NCBI GenBank assembly: GCA_900470195.1
Contig: UEIJ01000009.1
Span: 1-64,000 of the forward strand
Origin: Hyphomicrobiales bacterium
GTDB taxonomy: Bacteria; Pseudomonadota; Alphaproteobacteria; Rhizobiales; Rhizobiaceae
Length of the DNA: 64,000 nt
Direction of reading: 5' to 3'
Shown: positions 9,176 through 19,224 of the stretch, in pieces
Numbering within the stretch: position 1 is the first letter of the stretch
Layout: each line of letters starts with the position of its first letter
Position numbers and translations under genes: made by a program
Notes under the pieces: model-generated
Databases searched by the model: none
Seen by the model: only the letters and a program-made list of their open reading frames with translations
Told to the model about the DNA's origin: nothing

Positions 9176-10792
9176 TTAGTGCCGGAAGTGGCGCATTCCC
9201 GTCATGACCATGGCAATGCCATGTTCGTCGGCGGCGGCAATCACTTCGTCGTCGCGCATGGAGCCGCCCGGCTGGATGACGGCGGTTGCACCGGCCTGAA
9301 CGGCGGACAGCAGACCGTCTGCAAACGGGAAGAACGCATCGGAGGCGACAACGCAGCCCTTGGTGAGCGGCTCTGCAAGACCGGCAGCCTCAGCAGCATC
9401 TTCAGCCTTGCGGGCTGCGATGCGAGCGGAATCCACGCGGCTCATCTGGCCTGCGCCGATGCCGACCGTTGCGCCGTCCTTCACATAGACGATGGCGTTC
9501 GACTTCACGTGCTTGCCGACGCGGAAGGCGAATTTCAGATCGTTCAGCTCGGCTTCGGTCGGGGTACGCTTGGTAACGACTTTAAGGTCGAGATCGTCGA
9601 CGACGCCATTGTCGCGCGACTGGACCAGCAGGCCACCGGCAACCGTCTTGGCGGCTATGCCCTTGGCGCGCGGGTCCGGCAGACCGCCGGTCACGAGCAA
9701 TCGAAGGTTCTTCTTGGCCGCGACGATGGCCTGTGCGCCTTCGGTGGCATCCGGCGCGATGATGACTTCCGTGAAGATTTTCACGATCTCTTCGGCGGCT
9801 TCCTCATCCAGCGTCTTGTTGAGCGCAACAATGCCGCCAAAGGCCGAAACCGGATCGCAGGCGAGCGCCTTGAGGTAGGCTTCCTTGATGGTGGAGGCTT
9901 CCGCCACGCCGCACGGATTGGCGTGCTTGATGATGGCGACGGCTGCGGTGCGGGCGGGATCAAATTCGGCCACCAGCTCGAAAGCCGCATCGGTGTCGTT
10001 GATGTTGTTGTAGGAAAGCTGCTTGCCTTGAAGCTGGGTCGCGGTGGCGACGCCGGGGCGCTTTTCGCCGGTGAGATAAAAGCCTGCCGTCTGGTGCGGA
10101 TTTTCACCGTAGCGCATGACGGAATGCAGCTTGCCGGCGACCGAGCGATATACCGGGGTTTCTTCCCCGATCGCTTCGGCAAACCAGTTGGAAATGGCTG
10201 CATCATAGGCAGCGGTGCGCGAAAAGGCCTTGGCGGCAAGCTTTTTGCGGAAGGCAAGCGGCAGGGAACCGGCATGCTTTTCCAGTTCTGCCACCACGTC
10301 GGCATAGTCGGCAGGATCGACGACCGTTGCGACATAGGCATGGTTCTTGGCCGAAGCGCGGATCATTGCCGGGCCGCCAATGTCGATGTTTTCGACGGTG
10401 GTGTCGTAGTCGCCGCCCTTGAAGCGGACTTCCTCGAACGGATAGAGATTGATGACGGCAAGATCGATGCCGCCAATGCCGTGTGCTTCCATGGCCGCGA
10501 CGTGTTCCGGGTCATTGCGCACGGCGAGCAGGCCACCATGGACTGCCGGATGCAGCGTCTTGACGCGCCCGTCCATGATTTCCGGGAAGCCGGTTACTTC
10601 GGACACGTCCTTCACCGGAATGCCCTCGGCGGCAATGGACTTTGCGGTGCCGCCGGTCGACAGGATTTCGACGCCGTGGGCATGAAGCGCCCGGGCGAAA
10701 TCGATCAGGCCGGTCTTGTCGGAAACGGAAAGGAGGGCGCGGCGCACCCGATGAAGATCGGGAGCGGGAATATGCTTGGAGCTGACAGCCAT
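9176..10792 (-). CDS. purH: Bifunctional AICAR transformylase / IMP cyclohydrolase
   Basis: Carries out the last two steps of purine synthesis: formylation of AICAR with 10-formyl-THF, then ring closure to IMP. Length (538) is standard. The N-terminal MGS-like cyclohydrolase domain (about 15-160) shows [10 protein letters not shown] and the TSTGGT-type loop; the transformylase domain contains [34 protein letters not shown] and the C-terminal [10 protein letters not shown]. It is the last gene of the minus-strand htpX-rsmB-heparinase-purH arrangement that is conserved in related genomes, though a 212-base gap with a hairpin separates it from the heparinase gene. Confidence 0.97.
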   Translation of the reverse strand: MAVSSKHIPAPDLHRVRRALLSVSDKTGLIDFARALHAHGVEILSTGGTAKSIAAEGIPVKDVSEVTGFPEIMDGRVKTLHPAVHGGLLAVRNDPEHVAAMEAHGIGGIDLAVINLYPFEEVRFKGGDYDTTVENIDIGGPAMIRASAKNHAYVATVVDPADYADVVAELEKHAGSLPLAFRKKLAAKAFSRTAAYDAAISNWFAEAIGEETPVYRSVAGKLHSVMRYGENPHQTAGFYLTGEKRPGVATATQLQGKQLSYNNINDTDAAFELVAEFDPARTAAVAIIKHANPCGVAEASTIKEAYLKALACDPVSAFGGIVALNKTLDEEAAEEIVKIFTEVIIAPDATEGAQAIVAAKKNLRLLVTGGLPDPRAKGIAAKTVAGGLLVQSRDNGVVDDLDLKVVTKRTPTEAELNDLKFAFRVGKHVKSNAIVYVKDGATVGIGAGQMSRVDSARIAARKAEDAAEAAGLAEPLTKGCVVASDAFFPFADGLLSAVQAGATAVIQPGGSMRDDEVIAAADEHGIAMVMTGMRHFRH

Positions 10793-10902
10793 AGGGAGTT
10801 GGTCTCTTCGTTGCTGAAACGGATGCGTTCAGGAAAGTGGACGGCTCGCCGTAACACAGGCGCGCCAAGAATCCTACCGCAAAAGACCAATTTGAACTTT
10901 AT

Positions 10903-10939
10903 ACCAAGTCTCGTTGAGTTCGACTCATCGGGACTTGGT
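10903..10939. repeat. 37-bp imperfect palindrome between heparinase-like gene and purH
   Basis: Arms 10903-10919 and 10923-10939 match at 15 of 17 positions (outer eight, ACCAAGTC/GACTTGGT, perfect) with a 3-base loop. It lies about 110 bases upstream of purH. It may be an intergenic palindromic repeat, a terminator for the upstream gene without a good T-tract, or a leader element. No second copy is in this window. Confidence 0.6.
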
Positions 10940-11004
10940 TAAGCCCGTGCGGCGATTGAGCATTTTCAGGGCTTGGATAGCGTTAGCATCTTAGCGCCCT
11001 GCTA

Positions 11005-12747
11005 TTATACGTAACTGCCGAGTGCGACGCGGCTGAACTGCCAGTTCACTTCCGGCAATTCGGATGCCGGGAAGGACAGCACGATCTGCTTCGACGTCAC
11101 GGGGCCGCGGAAGCCCGCAAAGAAGATCGAATCCTCCAGCTGCGGCGCAACTTCAAAGCAGGAAAAGACCCAAGTGTCGTCGCGGTCTGCCGACAGGACG
11201 ATCAACCCGTTCTCATCGAAGGAAATATCGACCGAGGGATGCAGATGGAAGCGCACGGCAATATTGTCGCGTCCGTTTGCCTTCAGCGGACGGCCATCGC
11301 CGCGATAGAAACGGTCGGCGCCCTGGATGACGCTGCCATTATGCGACAGCACGAGGCGACGTTCGTGATAGATGCCGAACAGGCGCGCATAGCCGTCATG
11401 GCTGGCGACGAAGCCTTGCCGTCCCATTTCCTCGATCCGGTCGCGCTGCACGCGGGTGGGGCCGGCAATGATCGGCGTGCCGATCATGTTGGAAAGACCC
11501 GCATTGAGGCTGAAACGGCACGAGGACGTGTCATTGATGGTGGCGGTGGAATGCGCAGCCGTCGAACGGCCCAATGGACGAAATTCCGGCGGGCCGAAAC
11601 GGTCGATGCCGGAATTGACGATATAGCGCTGGCGTCCGGAGGACATTTCAAAGGCGAGGCAGCCGGCATGGGCGTCCCGCGATGCGGTGACCGGCGGGGG
11701 CAGTCCGGTATCGGCTATGATCGTGGTCGAGCCCATCGAGAGCCGTTCATAACCGGAATAAGGCGCGTGGGTGAGCGGCGATCCGGCGGTCTCATCATGC
11801 CGCAGAACCGAGATGATGCGTTCCGGCATGGTGGGACCGACGCCGTTGAAAAGCGCAAGGCTGCCATCCTGATGACGGAAAAAGCGCAGGGCGGGCAACA
11901 TGCGCTCGACGGCTTCGATCAGCGCCTTGGGCGGTGATTCCGTGCCGTTGGCATAGGTCTGGCGGAGCGGCAGAAGATCGGCCAGAAGTTCCAGCACCGT
12001 AACGGGATTGCGCGAGATATGCCCGCCATCGGGCAGGATCTGGCGTTTCAGCTCATATTCCAGATTGCGCCGCGCCGCGCGGGCGGTCGGTGGCGAAACG
12101 GGCAGGGCAAGCGCTGCGAAGGCAAGAGCGATGCGGGCGCGCAAGCGTTCCTCGCCGTCATCCATGGCGGCGGCGACGGTGCGAAGATAACGCACCTGCA
12201 TGGCGAGCGAACGCATGAACTTGCGATAGGCGGGAAGTTCTGCGCCCGACAGAATGAGATTGGAATGCTGCAGCCAGGCAATGATGCGCTGGGCGGTGAC
12301 TTCAGGCGACCAGGCAAGACCGCCGATGCGCCTGCCGAACGTGCGCATCCAGTCATCGACGAGCGCGCGCGCATTGGCGGTCGCCAGTTCGCTATTGGCG
12401 CTTTTGAGATGGCGCAGCCAGCCGAAACTCTGAAGTGCCGCTTCCCATTCCGGGGTGGGTGGTTCGACGGCGAAAGGCGACAGTCCGCCGGTTTCGACAA
12501 GACGTCCGGCCAGCGCAAAGCGGCCGTGATAGAATTCCTGCGCCAGTTGCGGGTCGGCGACGCGCAGGTCGGGCGGTGCGATCAGGATACGGTCCGGGGT
12601 AAAGCCGGTGAAGCGCCAGCGATAAAGCGGCCCCATGCGAAGGCGGCGGCTGAACTTGCGCCACGCCTGTGCAACGGCCAGTCCCCACAGGTGCGGGGTT
12701 TCGCTGAGGGCGACTGCCACCCGGTCTTTCTCCGTATCGTTTGTCAT
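11005..12747 (-). CDS. Heparinase II/III family protein
   Basis: A 580-residue protein with an N-terminal helical region (about 30-300, Trp-rich, WLRHL, AWLQHSNL) followed by a beta-sheet domain from about 310 (HDETAGSPLTHAPYSGYERL) matching the heparinase II/III C-terminal fold. Relatives degrade uronic-acid polysaccharides, but the rhizobial genes next to rsmB and purH have no proven substrate; a cell-envelope or exopolysaccharide role is inferred. No clear signal peptide is seen, which is odd for a polysaccharide lyase. It follows rsmB on the same strand after a 147-base gap. Confidence 0.85.
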   Translation of the reverse strand: MTNDTEKDRVAVALSETPHLWGLAVAQAWRKFSRRLRMGPLYRWRFTGFTPDRILIAPPDLRVADPQLAQEFYHGRFALAGRLVETGGLSPFAVEPPTPEWEAALQSFGWLRHLKSANSELATANARALVDDWMRTFGRRIGGLAWSPEVTAQRIIAWLQHSNLILSGAELPAYRKFMRSLAMQVRYLRTVAAAMDDGEERLRARIALAFAALALPVSPPTARAARRNLEYELKRQILPDGGHISRNPVTVLELLADLLPLRQTYANGTESPPKALIEAVERMLPALRFFRHQDGSLALFNGVGPTMPERIISVLRHDETAGSPLTHAPYSGYERLSMGSTTIIADTGLPPPVTASRDAHAGCLAFEMSSGRQRYIVNSGIDRFGPPEFRPLGRSTAAHSTATINDTSSCRFSLNAGLSNMIGTPIIAGPTRVQRDRIEEMGRQGFVASHDGYARLFGIYHERRLVLSHNGSVIQGADRFYRGDGRPLKANGRDNIAVRFHLHPSVDISFDENGLIVLSADRDDTWVFSCFEVAPQLEDSIFFAGFRGPVTSKQIVLSFPASELPEVNWQFSRVALGSYV

Positions 12748-12894
12748 TATCCTGCGGCCAATGTTCGGCCTGATCCTTTGCAGGGCACGTCTTTCGGATT
12801 CGTGCCTTTATAGAATTCTATAGAATGGTGAATCGAGTGTTAACCATACCGGACGGAAATGCGCCCGGTATGTGAAAACACTTGTTTAGCGGTT

Positions 12895-14286
12895 TTATAC
12901 GCGCCTGAAGCGAGCGGCGAAGAAGCCGTCCATGCCAGCCATGTGCGGATTGCCGTCGAAACGGTCGGGCGGCAGGTCTGCGGGAGTGGACCGCAAAAAG
13001 CCTTCTGGCGTCACAAGCCCGTTCAGGCCGGGACAATCCCGCTCTGTGATCGGATAGGGTTCCAGCAGCGGATTTTCTGCCGCCTTGCGCGCCATTTCCT
13101 CGCCTTCAAGCGGATGCAGCGAACAGTTGGAAAAGACGATCACGCCGCCGGGTTTGACCAGAGTGGCCGCGTGCGCCAGAAGCTTGCCCTGAAGTTCGGC
13201 AAGCTTGGCGATATCCTGCGGCGTCTTGGTCCATGGCACGTCGGGGTGACGGCGCACCGTGCCGGTGGAAGAGCAGGGCGCATCCAGAAGCACGGCATCG
13301 AACAGTTCGTCCGGCTGGAAATCCATCAGATTGGCGGCGATGGTCTTCGCCTTGAAACCGAGACGTTCCAGATTGCCGTTGAGCCGCTTGAGCCTGTTTT
13401 CGGAAAGGTCGAGCGCGGTCACATCCGCGCCTTGAAGCACAAGCTGCGCCGTCTTGCCACCGGGGGCGGCGCAGAGGTCTGCAACCCGTTTGCCTTTGAT
13501 GTCGCCCATCAGGCGGGCAGGCAGGCTTGCCGCCACATCCTGCACCCACCAGTCACCTTCGGCAAAGCCGGGCAGGTCGGTGAGATTGCCTTCGACCGTT
13601 TGCAGGCGCACCGAACCGTTGGGCAGCGCCACGCCACCCAGCTTTTCGGCCCATGCCTTCGCATCGCCCTTCACCGTGAAATCGATCGGCGGCTCATAGG
13701 CGTGCATCGCGAGAATGGTCGCGGCCTTTTCAGCGCCATAGGCGTCGGTGATGCTTTTAGCAAACCACTCCGGCACGTTGGTTTCCGGTTCAAGCGTGTG
13801 GGCGAGTGCGCGTTCCTTGTTGCGCGACAGCCTGCGCAGCAGCGCATTGACGAGACCGGCATATTTGCGGTTGCGCGGGTCGTTGTTCGCCGCTTCCACT
13901 GCCAGATCGACCGCCGAATGGTCGGGCAAGTCGAGATAGAAAATCTGCGCGATGGCGACATGCAGAAGATGCTTCAACGCCACCGCATTTTCCGGCAAGG
14001 GCCGGTCGAGCCGCTTGTTGATGGCGCGCTCGATGCTGCCGCGATTGCGCAGCGCAGAACCCAGAATGGCGCGAACCAGCGCACGGTCGCGCGGCTCCAG
14101 CGCCAGATATTGCGGATGACCGTGGGTATTGTCGGTCAGGCCGTCGAGCGAAGTGTTCTTTTCGATCACCGCGCCGAGAAGGCGTGCTGCACACAAACGT
14201 GCCGCCAGACCGGGGCGCAAATCTGCGGTGTTGTTGGTTTGCGGCTTCTTATTTCCACGCTTCGGCGCGGGTTTTTTATCGTTCAC
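12895..14286 (-). CDS. rsmB: RsmB-family 16S rRNA cytosine-C5 methyltransferase
   Basis: Methylates a cytosine of 16S rRNA using S-adenosylmethionine. The 463 residues hold an N-terminal NusB-like RNA-binding domain (about 25-165, RALVRAILGS) and a Rossmann methyltransferase domain with the SAM loop DLCAAPGGKT. The two conserved cysteines are present: DAPCSSTG near 335 and NCSLHP near 388. The N-terminus is a Lys/Asn-rich tail. The target base follows from the family and is not proven here. The gene begins 16 bases after the htpX stop, so the two are probably co-transcribed. Confidence 0.92.
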   Translation of the reverse strand: MNDKKPAPKRGNKKPQTNNTADLRPGLAARLCAARLLGAVIEKNTSLDGLTDNTHGHPQYLALEPRDRALVRAILGSALRNRGSIERAINKRLDRPLPENAVALKHLLHVAIAQIFYLDLPDHSAVDLAVEAANNDPRNRKYAGLVNALLRRLSRNKERALAHTLEPETNVPEWFAKSITDAYGAEKAATILAMHAYEPPIDFTVKGDAKAWAEKLGGVALPNGSVRLQTVEGNLTDLPGFAEGDWWVQDVAASLPARLMGDIKGKRVADLCAAPGGKTAQLVLQGADVTALDLSENRLKRLNGNLERLGFKAKTIAANLMDFQPDELFDAVLLDAPCSSTGTVRRHPDVPWTKTPQDIAKLAELQGKLLAHAATLVKPGGVIVFSNCSLHPLEGEEMARKAAENPLLEPYPITERDCPGLNGLVTPEGFLRSTPADLPPDRFDGNPHMAGMDGFFAARFRRV

Positions 14287-14301
14287 ACTGCTCTTCTTTA
14301 T

Positions 14302-15279
14302 TTATGACCACGGCCCCCGATAGCCGGAACCGCCATTGCTGTTGCCGCCTGCATTACCACTTCTTTGCCCCCAGGGACCACTGTTTTGTGAAGGGGCAGC
14401 GGCACGCGGCGCCATTCCAGCCGAACGGATGCCCATTTCGGCCGCCATCTGCTCAAGGGCGGCAATGCGATTGTCGGTATCCGGATGGGTCGAGAAAAGA
14501 CTATCCGCGCCGCGCCCGCTCAACGGATTGATGATGAACATATGCGCGGTGGCCGGATTGTGTTCGGCTTCCTCGTTCGGGATGATTTTGGCGCTGCGTG
14601 CAATCTTGCCCAGCGCCGAGGAGAGCCACAGCGGATTGCCGCAGATTTCCGCGCCGCGCCTGTCGGCGGCATATTCGCGGGTGCGGCTGACGGCCATCTG
14701 CACGATCATGGCGGCGAAGGGCGCGACGATCATGGCAAGGATCGTGCCGACCACCCCCATGATGCCGTTGCCGTTTTCACGGTTGCCGCCCAGGAAGAAG
14801 GCGAAATTGCCGAGCATGGATATGGCGCCGGCAAGCGTTGCCACGATGGTCATGGTCAGCGTGTCGCGGTTTTGCACATGCGCCAGCTCATGCGCCATCA
14901 CGCCTGCGACTTCTTCCGGTGAAAGCCGGTTGAGGAGGCCGGTCGTCGCGGCAACGGCGGCGTTTTCCGGGTTGCGGCCCGTGGCGAAGGCGTTCGGCTG
15001 GTCTTCGTGGATGATGTAGACCTTCGGCATCGGCAGGCCCGCATTGGCGGCAAGGCCGCTCACCATGCGGTAATAGTCGGGTGCGCTGCGCTCGTCCACT
15101 TGCTGCGCATTGTACATACGCAGCACCATTTTGTCGGAATTCCAGTAGCCGAACAGGTTCATGGCGACGGCGATCACAAGCGCGATCATCATGCCGCCCC
15201 CGCCGCCCAGCAAATAGCCGATGCTCATGAACATGACCGTCATGAGGGCGATCAGCATGGCAGTTTTCGTCATATTCAT
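14302..15279 (-). CDS. htpX: HtpX-like membrane zinc protease
   Basis: A 325-residue M48-family inner-membrane metalloprotease that takes part in quality control of damaged membrane proteins. N-terminal membrane segments are at about 5-22 and 28-45. The zinc site HELAH is at 130-134, and further membrane segments at about 143-200 flank the conserved downstream glutamate in [14 protein letters not shown]. The C-terminal 40 residues are Ser/Gly/Asn-rich and probably disordered. It is the first gene of the minus-strand run into rsmB. Confidence 0.95.
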   Translation of the reverse strand: MNMTKTAMLIALMTVMFMSIGYLLGGGGGMMIALVIAVAMNLFGYWNSDKMVLRMYNAQQVDERSAPDYYRMVSGLAANAGLPMPKVYIIHEDQPNAFATGRNPENAAVAATTGLLNRLSPEEVAGVMAHELAHVQNRDTLTMTIVATLAGAISMLGNFAFFLGGNRENGNGIMGVVGTILAMIVAPFAAMIVQMAVSRTREYAADRRGAEICGNPLWLSSALGKIARSAKIIPNEEAEHNPATAHMFIINPLSGRGADSLFSTHPDTDNRIAALEQMAAEMGIRSAGMAPRAAAPSQNSGPWGQRSGNAGGNSNGGSGYRGPWS

Positions 15280-15414
15280 CTGTGGCGGTCTCCAAAATCT
15301 GAAGCTGCATGTCCCGCAAGGGTTTTGCAGCGGGTGCCTTTCTGCCTATATGATGGGTATGAACAGGCTTCGCTTCAATAATGGGAGCTGACGCAGCCAA
15401 CAGGAACGTGACCG

Positions 15415-15633
15415 ATGAGCGAGAAAACCGACGCAACCGAAAGCCCGGAAAACGTGGACAAGCGCACGTTCGAAGACCTGCCGCCGGCGGCCCAGCGCGC
15501 CTTGAAGGAAGCCGAAGCGCGCCGTGCCGCCGAAAAGGAAGCCCAGGCACCTCGCGAAATTGGCGGTCGCGGCGGGAAAGATCCCGCCCGTTATGGTGAC
15601 TGGGAGATCAAGGGTAGGTCGATAGATTTCTGA
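15415..15633 (+). CDS. SdhAF4-like (DUF1674) small protein
   Basis: A 72-residue, charged, soluble protein. The C-terminal GGKDPARYGDWEIKGRSIDF is the signature of the DUF1674 family, which includes the succinate dehydrogenase assembly factor 4 of mitochondria. In eukaryotes that factor helps flavinylated SdhA mature; the same job in bacteria is inferred from the family. The start has an upstream AGGAACGTGACCG. It is divergent from htpX, an arrangement shared with related bacteria. Its stop codon touches the start of a 144-bp palindromic repeat. Confidence 0.85.
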   Translation: MSEKTDATESPENVDKRTFEDLPPAAQRALKEAEARRAAEKEAQAPREIGGRGGKDPARYGDWEIKGRSIDF

Positions 15634-15776
15634 AAAGTTTGGGATATTGCCGCCTTGCTGGCCTGCAAATCGCGCTCTTTTGCGCTTCCGGTGCTCATGT
15701 ACTGAAGTACACTCCGCTCCGGTTCTCAAAGATCACGATTTTCGTCACAGCAGGACGACAATCTCGCCAAACTTTT
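15633..15776. repeat. 144-bp whole-element palindrome, copy A
   Basis: The ends AAAAGTTTGG (15633) and CCAAACTTTT (to 15776) are exact inverted repeats. Imperfect pairing continues inward, for example ATTG.CG.C.TGCTG against its complement, to the centre GTACTGAAGTAC at 15699-15710. The midpoint of the ends and of the centre coincide at 15704.5. The central 60 bases match copy B at 27732-27869. It sits between the DUF1674 stop and the acs terminator. It resembles a non-coding palindromic repeat or MITE-like element. Confidence 0.8.
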
Positions 15777-15795
15777 AGCCCTGATGCTAGAAATG

Positions 15796-15826
15796 AAAAA
15801 GGCCGGGAATTTCCCGGCCTTTTCAT
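15796..15826. terminator. Bidirectional terminator after acs
   Basis: AAAAGGCCGGGAA and TTCCCGGCCTTTT form a perfect stem directly beyond the acs stop, with T runs on both strands. Confidence 0.85.
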
Positions 15827-15828
15827 TA

Positions 15829-17784
15829 TTATTTCTTGTTCTGGCGATTTTCGATCAGGTCGTCCACGACGCCCGGATCGGCCAGCGTCGAGGTGTCGCC
15901 CAGTGCGCTGAATTCGTCTTCGGCGATCTTGCGCAGGATACGGCGCATGATCTTGCCCGAGCGGGTTTTGGGCAGGCCCGGCGCGAACTGGATCTTGTCC
16001 GGCGTCGCGATGGGGCCGATTTCCTTGCGCACGTGCTGGGTCAGCTCCTTGCGCAGGGCGTCTTCGTCATGGACGGTCTCGCCGGTCATCAGCGTGACAT
16101 AGCAGTAGATGCCCTGTCCCTTGATCGGATGCGGATAGCCCACAACGGCGGCTTCCGAAACCGAGTGATGCGAGACGAGCGCCGATTCGATTTCCGCCGT
16201 GCCGAGACGGTGACCGGAAATGTTCAAGACGTCATCGACGCGGCCCGTGATCCAGTAATAGCCGTCCTGGTCGCGGCGGCAGCCGTCACCGGTGAAGTAC
16301 TTGCCCTTATAGGTCGAGAAGTAGGCATCGATGAAGCGCTTGTGGTCGCCGTAAAGCGTGCGCATCTGGCCCGGCCATGAATCGATGATGCAGAGGTTGC
16401 CGTCTGCGGCGCCCTCGACGACCGCGCCTTCATTATCGACCAGTTGCGGCTTGATGCCGAAGAACGGACGCGTTGCCGAACCCGGCTTCAGGTCCGTTGC
16501 GCCTGGCAGCGGGGTGATGAGAATGCCGCCGGTTTCCGTCTGCCACCACGTATCCACAATCGGGGAGCGCTGGTCGCCGACGACGTTGTAATACCATTCC
16601 CAGGCTTCCGGGTTGATCGGCTCGCCGACCGAGCCGAGCAGGCGCAGCGTCGAGCGTGACGAACGGGTGACGAATTCATCGCCTGCACCCATCAGGGCGC
16701 GGATGGCCGTCGGCGCGGTATAGAAGATGTTGACGTGATGCTTGTCGACGACTTCCCAGAAACGTCCCTGATCGGGGAAGTTGGGCACGCCTTCGAACAT
16801 GAGCGTCGTCGCGCCATTGGCAAGCGGACCGTAGACGATATAGGAGTGGCCCGTCACCCAGCCCACATCCGCCGTGCACCAGTAAATGTCGCCGTCATGA
16901 TAGTCGAAGACGTATTGATGCGTCATCGATGCATAGACGAGATAGCCGGCCGTGGTGTGCAGCACGCCTTTCGGCTTGCCGGTGGAGCCGGACGTGTAGA
17001 GGATGAAGAGCGGGTCTTCCGCATTCATGGGTTCCGGGTCGCAAGTCGGTTCGACGCTTGCGACTTCCTGATGGTACCAGAGATCACGGCCCGGTCCCCA
17101 GCTCACCTTGCCGCCGGTGCGGCGCACGGTGAGAACCTTGTTGACCATCACATACTGCTTGGCGGCGATGTCGATGGCGGTATCGGTGTTTTCCTTCAGC
17201 GGAACCGGCTTGCCACCGCGCACGCCTTCATCGGCGGTGATGACGAAGGTGGATTCGCAGTCGACGATACGACCCGCCAGCGCTTCCGGCGAGAAACCGG
17301 CGAAGACCACCGAATGCACCGCGCCGATGCGCGCACAGGCCAGCATCGCATAGGCCGCTTCCGGGATCATCGGCAGGTAGATGGTGACGCGGTCGCCCTT
17401 CTTGACGCCGTGCTTCTTCAGCACATTGGCCAGGCGGCAGACGTTTTCGTGAAGCTCGCGATAGGTGATCTTCTTGTCGATATAGGGATTATCGCCTTCC
17501 CAGATGATGGCGACCTGATCGCCGCGGCTCTTGAGGTGGCGGTCGATGCAGTTATAGGAAATGTTGGTGACGCCGTCCTCATACCACTTGATGGAGACGT
17601 CGCCCTCGAAGCTGGTGTTCTTGACCTTGGTGAAGGGCTTGAACCAGTCGATGCGCCGTCCGTGCTTTGCCCAGAAGCCGTCCGGATCGCTCACGCTCTC
17701 CTGATACCATTCGAGATAGGTTGCGTTGTCGATGAGCGTGTTTCTCTTTGCCTCGGCAAGAACCGGGTAAAGCTTTTCCGACAT
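15829..17784 (-). CDS. acs: Acetyl-CoA synthetase
   Basis: Activates acetate through acetyl-AMP to acetyl-CoA. The 651 residues match the AMP-forming Acs family. The A3 loop [11 protein letters not shown] is at about 265, the [14 protein letters not shown] segment and the WWQTETG motif of the active site are present, and the C-terminal lysine in the RSGKIMRR motif lies near 609, the residue acetylated in related enzymes. The frame is open 20 codons further, but GGAGGAAATC immediately before the ATG at 17784 fixes the start at MSEKLYPVL. Regulation by lysine acetylation is inferred from the conserved motif. Confidence 0.96.
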   Translation of the reverse strand: MSEKLYPVLAEAKRNTLIDNATYLEWYQESVSDPDGFWAKHGRRIDWFKPFTKVKNTSFEGDVSIKWYEDGVTNISYNCIDRHLKSRGDQVAIIWEGDNPYIDKKITYRELHENVCRLANVLKKHGVKKGDRVTIYLPMIPEAAYAMLACARIGAVHSVVFAGFSPEALAGRIVDCESTFVITADEGVRGGKPVPLKENTDTAIDIAAKQYVMVNKVLTVRRTGGKVSWGPGRDLWYHQEVASVEPTCDPEPMNAEDPLFILYTSGSTGKPKGVLHTTAGYLVYASMTHQYVFDYHDGDIYWCTADVGWVTGHSYIVYGPLANGATTLMFEGVPNFPDQGRFWEVVDKHHVNIFYTAPTAIRALMGAGDEFVTRSSRSTLRLLGSVGEPINPEAWEWYYNVVGDQRSPIVDTWWQTETGGILITPLPGATDLKPGSATRPFFGIKPQLVDNEGAVVEGAADGNLCIIDSWPGQMRTLYGDHKRFIDAYFSTYKGKYFTGDGCRRDQDGYYWITGRVDDVLNISGHRLGTAEIESALVSHHSVSEAAVVGYPHPIKGQGIYCYVTLMTGETVHDEDALRKELTQHVRKEIGPIATPDKIQFAPGLPKTRSGKIMRRILRKIAEDEFSALGDTSTLADPGVVDDLIENRQNKK

Positions 17785-18112
17785 GATTTCCTCCTTCAGC
17801 ATTCCGCGAACCGGACAGCCATCCCGCTCGCATAATGCACCCAAAACTGCCCGGCACCTCCCGCCGGATGAGACGGCCCGCCGTGAAAGCAGGACCCTCG
17901 GGTGCCCTGTCTACCTTCCATTGCGGGCAAGGTAAATTAGACAATCGGCGCGTCCATGATCCACAATGACGCATCGCCGGGAAGGGCGACTGGCAGCACT
18001 CATTGCGGACTGTTGCTAATATATTGTTTTTACAGTTTAAAAACCATTTGGAGTGATTATCTTCTAATCAGGGGCCTTGCAATAAGGCTCTTCACAAAAA
18101 GGGGAAATCGCC
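17785..18112. promoter_or_regulatory. Divergent promoter gap between acs and usg
   Basis: This 328-base gap holds the promoters of both neighbours. The half near usg is AT-rich and contains the inverted repeat GTTTTTA (18026-18032) / TAAAAAC (18038-18044). No further coding sequence is convincing. Confidence 0.4.
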
Positions 18113-18400
18113 ATGACGACGTCCGCTTTGAACGCAAAGTCCGCCTTTGAACTCCAACTCGCCGGTTATGGCCTGACGACGGCGAAAGTTTTCTATCACC
18201 TGCCCGATCATCCGCATCTGCTTCAGCTATTCGTCTGGCAGGATTATGATCTTGCGCCCGATTTTCCGGTGCTCAATCATTTCATCGAATTCTGGAATCG
18301 GGAAATCGACGGGCCGCTGCATTCGGTCAGCTATACGCATTTCCGGCTGCTCGGCCCCTCGGACTGGAGGAATGTGCAGGGCGAGATCGTCCTGCACTAA
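18113..18400 (+). CDS. usg: Usg family protein
   Basis: A 95-residue soluble protein matching the alphaproteobacterial Usg family, with the typical stretches YGLTTAKVFYHLPDHP, LQLFVWQDYDLAPDFP and HSVSYTHFRL. The family was named for a gene upstream of a tryptophan locus in Caulobacter, and its function is unknown. AAAAGGGGAAATCGCC precedes the ATG. It is not next to trp genes here: acs is divergent upstream and the PLP-homeostasis gene converges downstream. Confidence 0.85.
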   Translation: MTTSALNAKSAFELQLAGYGLTTAKVFYHLPDHPHLLQLFVWQDYDLAPDFPVLNHFIEFWNREIDGPLHSVSYTHFRLLGPSDWRNVQGEIVLH

Positions 18401-18421
18401 TATAGGTGCTGAGCATAGGAA

Positions 18422-19102
18422 TCAGGCGGGGTTGGTATAGCTCCGCCCGCCGAAGATGGCCGAGCCGACACGCACCGATGTCGCGCCGAAGCCGATGGCG
18501 GTTTCATAATCGCCGGACATGCCCATCGAAAGCTTTTCGACCTGCGCCTCGCGGGCGAGCTTTTCCAGAAGCGCAAAATGCGGGCCGGGATTCTCCTCCG
18601 CAGGCGGGATGCACATCAGACCCTCGATTGCGAGGCCATGTTCCTTGCGGCAGCGCTCAACGAAGGCGACGGCTTCCTTCGGCGCAATGCCGGCCTTCTG
18701 TTCTTCCAGCCCGGTGTTCACCTGAACATAGAGCTTCGGCGTCTTGTTCTGCTTCTTGATCTCAGCTGCCAGGGCGGCGGCGATCTTTTCGCGGTCGACG
18801 GTTTCGATGACATCGAAAAGGGCGACGGCATCGGCGGCCTTGTTGGATTGCAGCGGGCCGATGAGATGCAGCTCGATGCCGGAATAATTCTCGCGCAACT
18901 GCGGCCATTTGCCTTGCGCTTCCTGCACGCGGTTTTCGCCGAAGACGCGCTGGCCTGCATCGAGGGCCGGGCGGATGGCATCCGCGTCGAAAGTCTTCGA
19001 CACCGCGACAAGCGTAACGGAGCCTTTATCGCGCTGTGCTTCCTTTTCGGCATTGGCGATTGCGGCCTTGACCGTGTTCAGGTTCGCTACGATATCTGAC
19101 AT
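18422..19102 (-). CDS. YggS/PROSC-family PLP homeostasis protein
   Basis: A 226-residue single-domain TIM-barrel protein that binds pyridoxal 5'-phosphate and is thought to buffer PLP and affect amino acid and keto acid pools; no catalytic activity is established for the family. The PLP lysine lies in LVAVSKT at residue 36, and the phosphate-binding C-terminus shows SMGMSGDYETAI and GATSVRVGSAIFG. The frame is open 24 codons further up, but the ATG at 19102 with GAGAG upstream gives the usual length. It is divergent from leuS across about 120 bases. Confidence 0.92.
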   Translation of the reverse strand: MSDIVANLNTVKAAIANAEKEAQRDKGSVTLVAVSKTFDADAIRPALDAGQRVFGENRVQEAQGKWPQLRENYSGIELHLIGPLQSNKAADAVALFDVIETVDREKIAAALAAEIKKQNKTPKLYVQVNTGLEEQKAGIAPKEAVAFVERCRKEHGLAIEGLMCIPPAEENPGPHFALLEKLAREAQVEKLSMGMSGDYETAIGFGATSVRVGSAIFGGRSYTNPA

Positions 19103-19224
19103 GAAACTCTCGCTTTCAGGCTTTTCATCCGCAAAAGGTTGACGCTTTCGCCAATACGTGGTGAAGGTCGCCATTAAATATCGACTCTCCTTATTGCATC
19201 ACCTTCGTACGAGTAAATACGGTC

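Noticed and set aside
9101-10942. A 613-codon plus-strand frame opposite purH
   Set aside because: Antisense shadow of purH.
12859-14307. A 482-codon plus-strand frame opposite rsmB
   Set aside because: Antisense shadow of rsmB.
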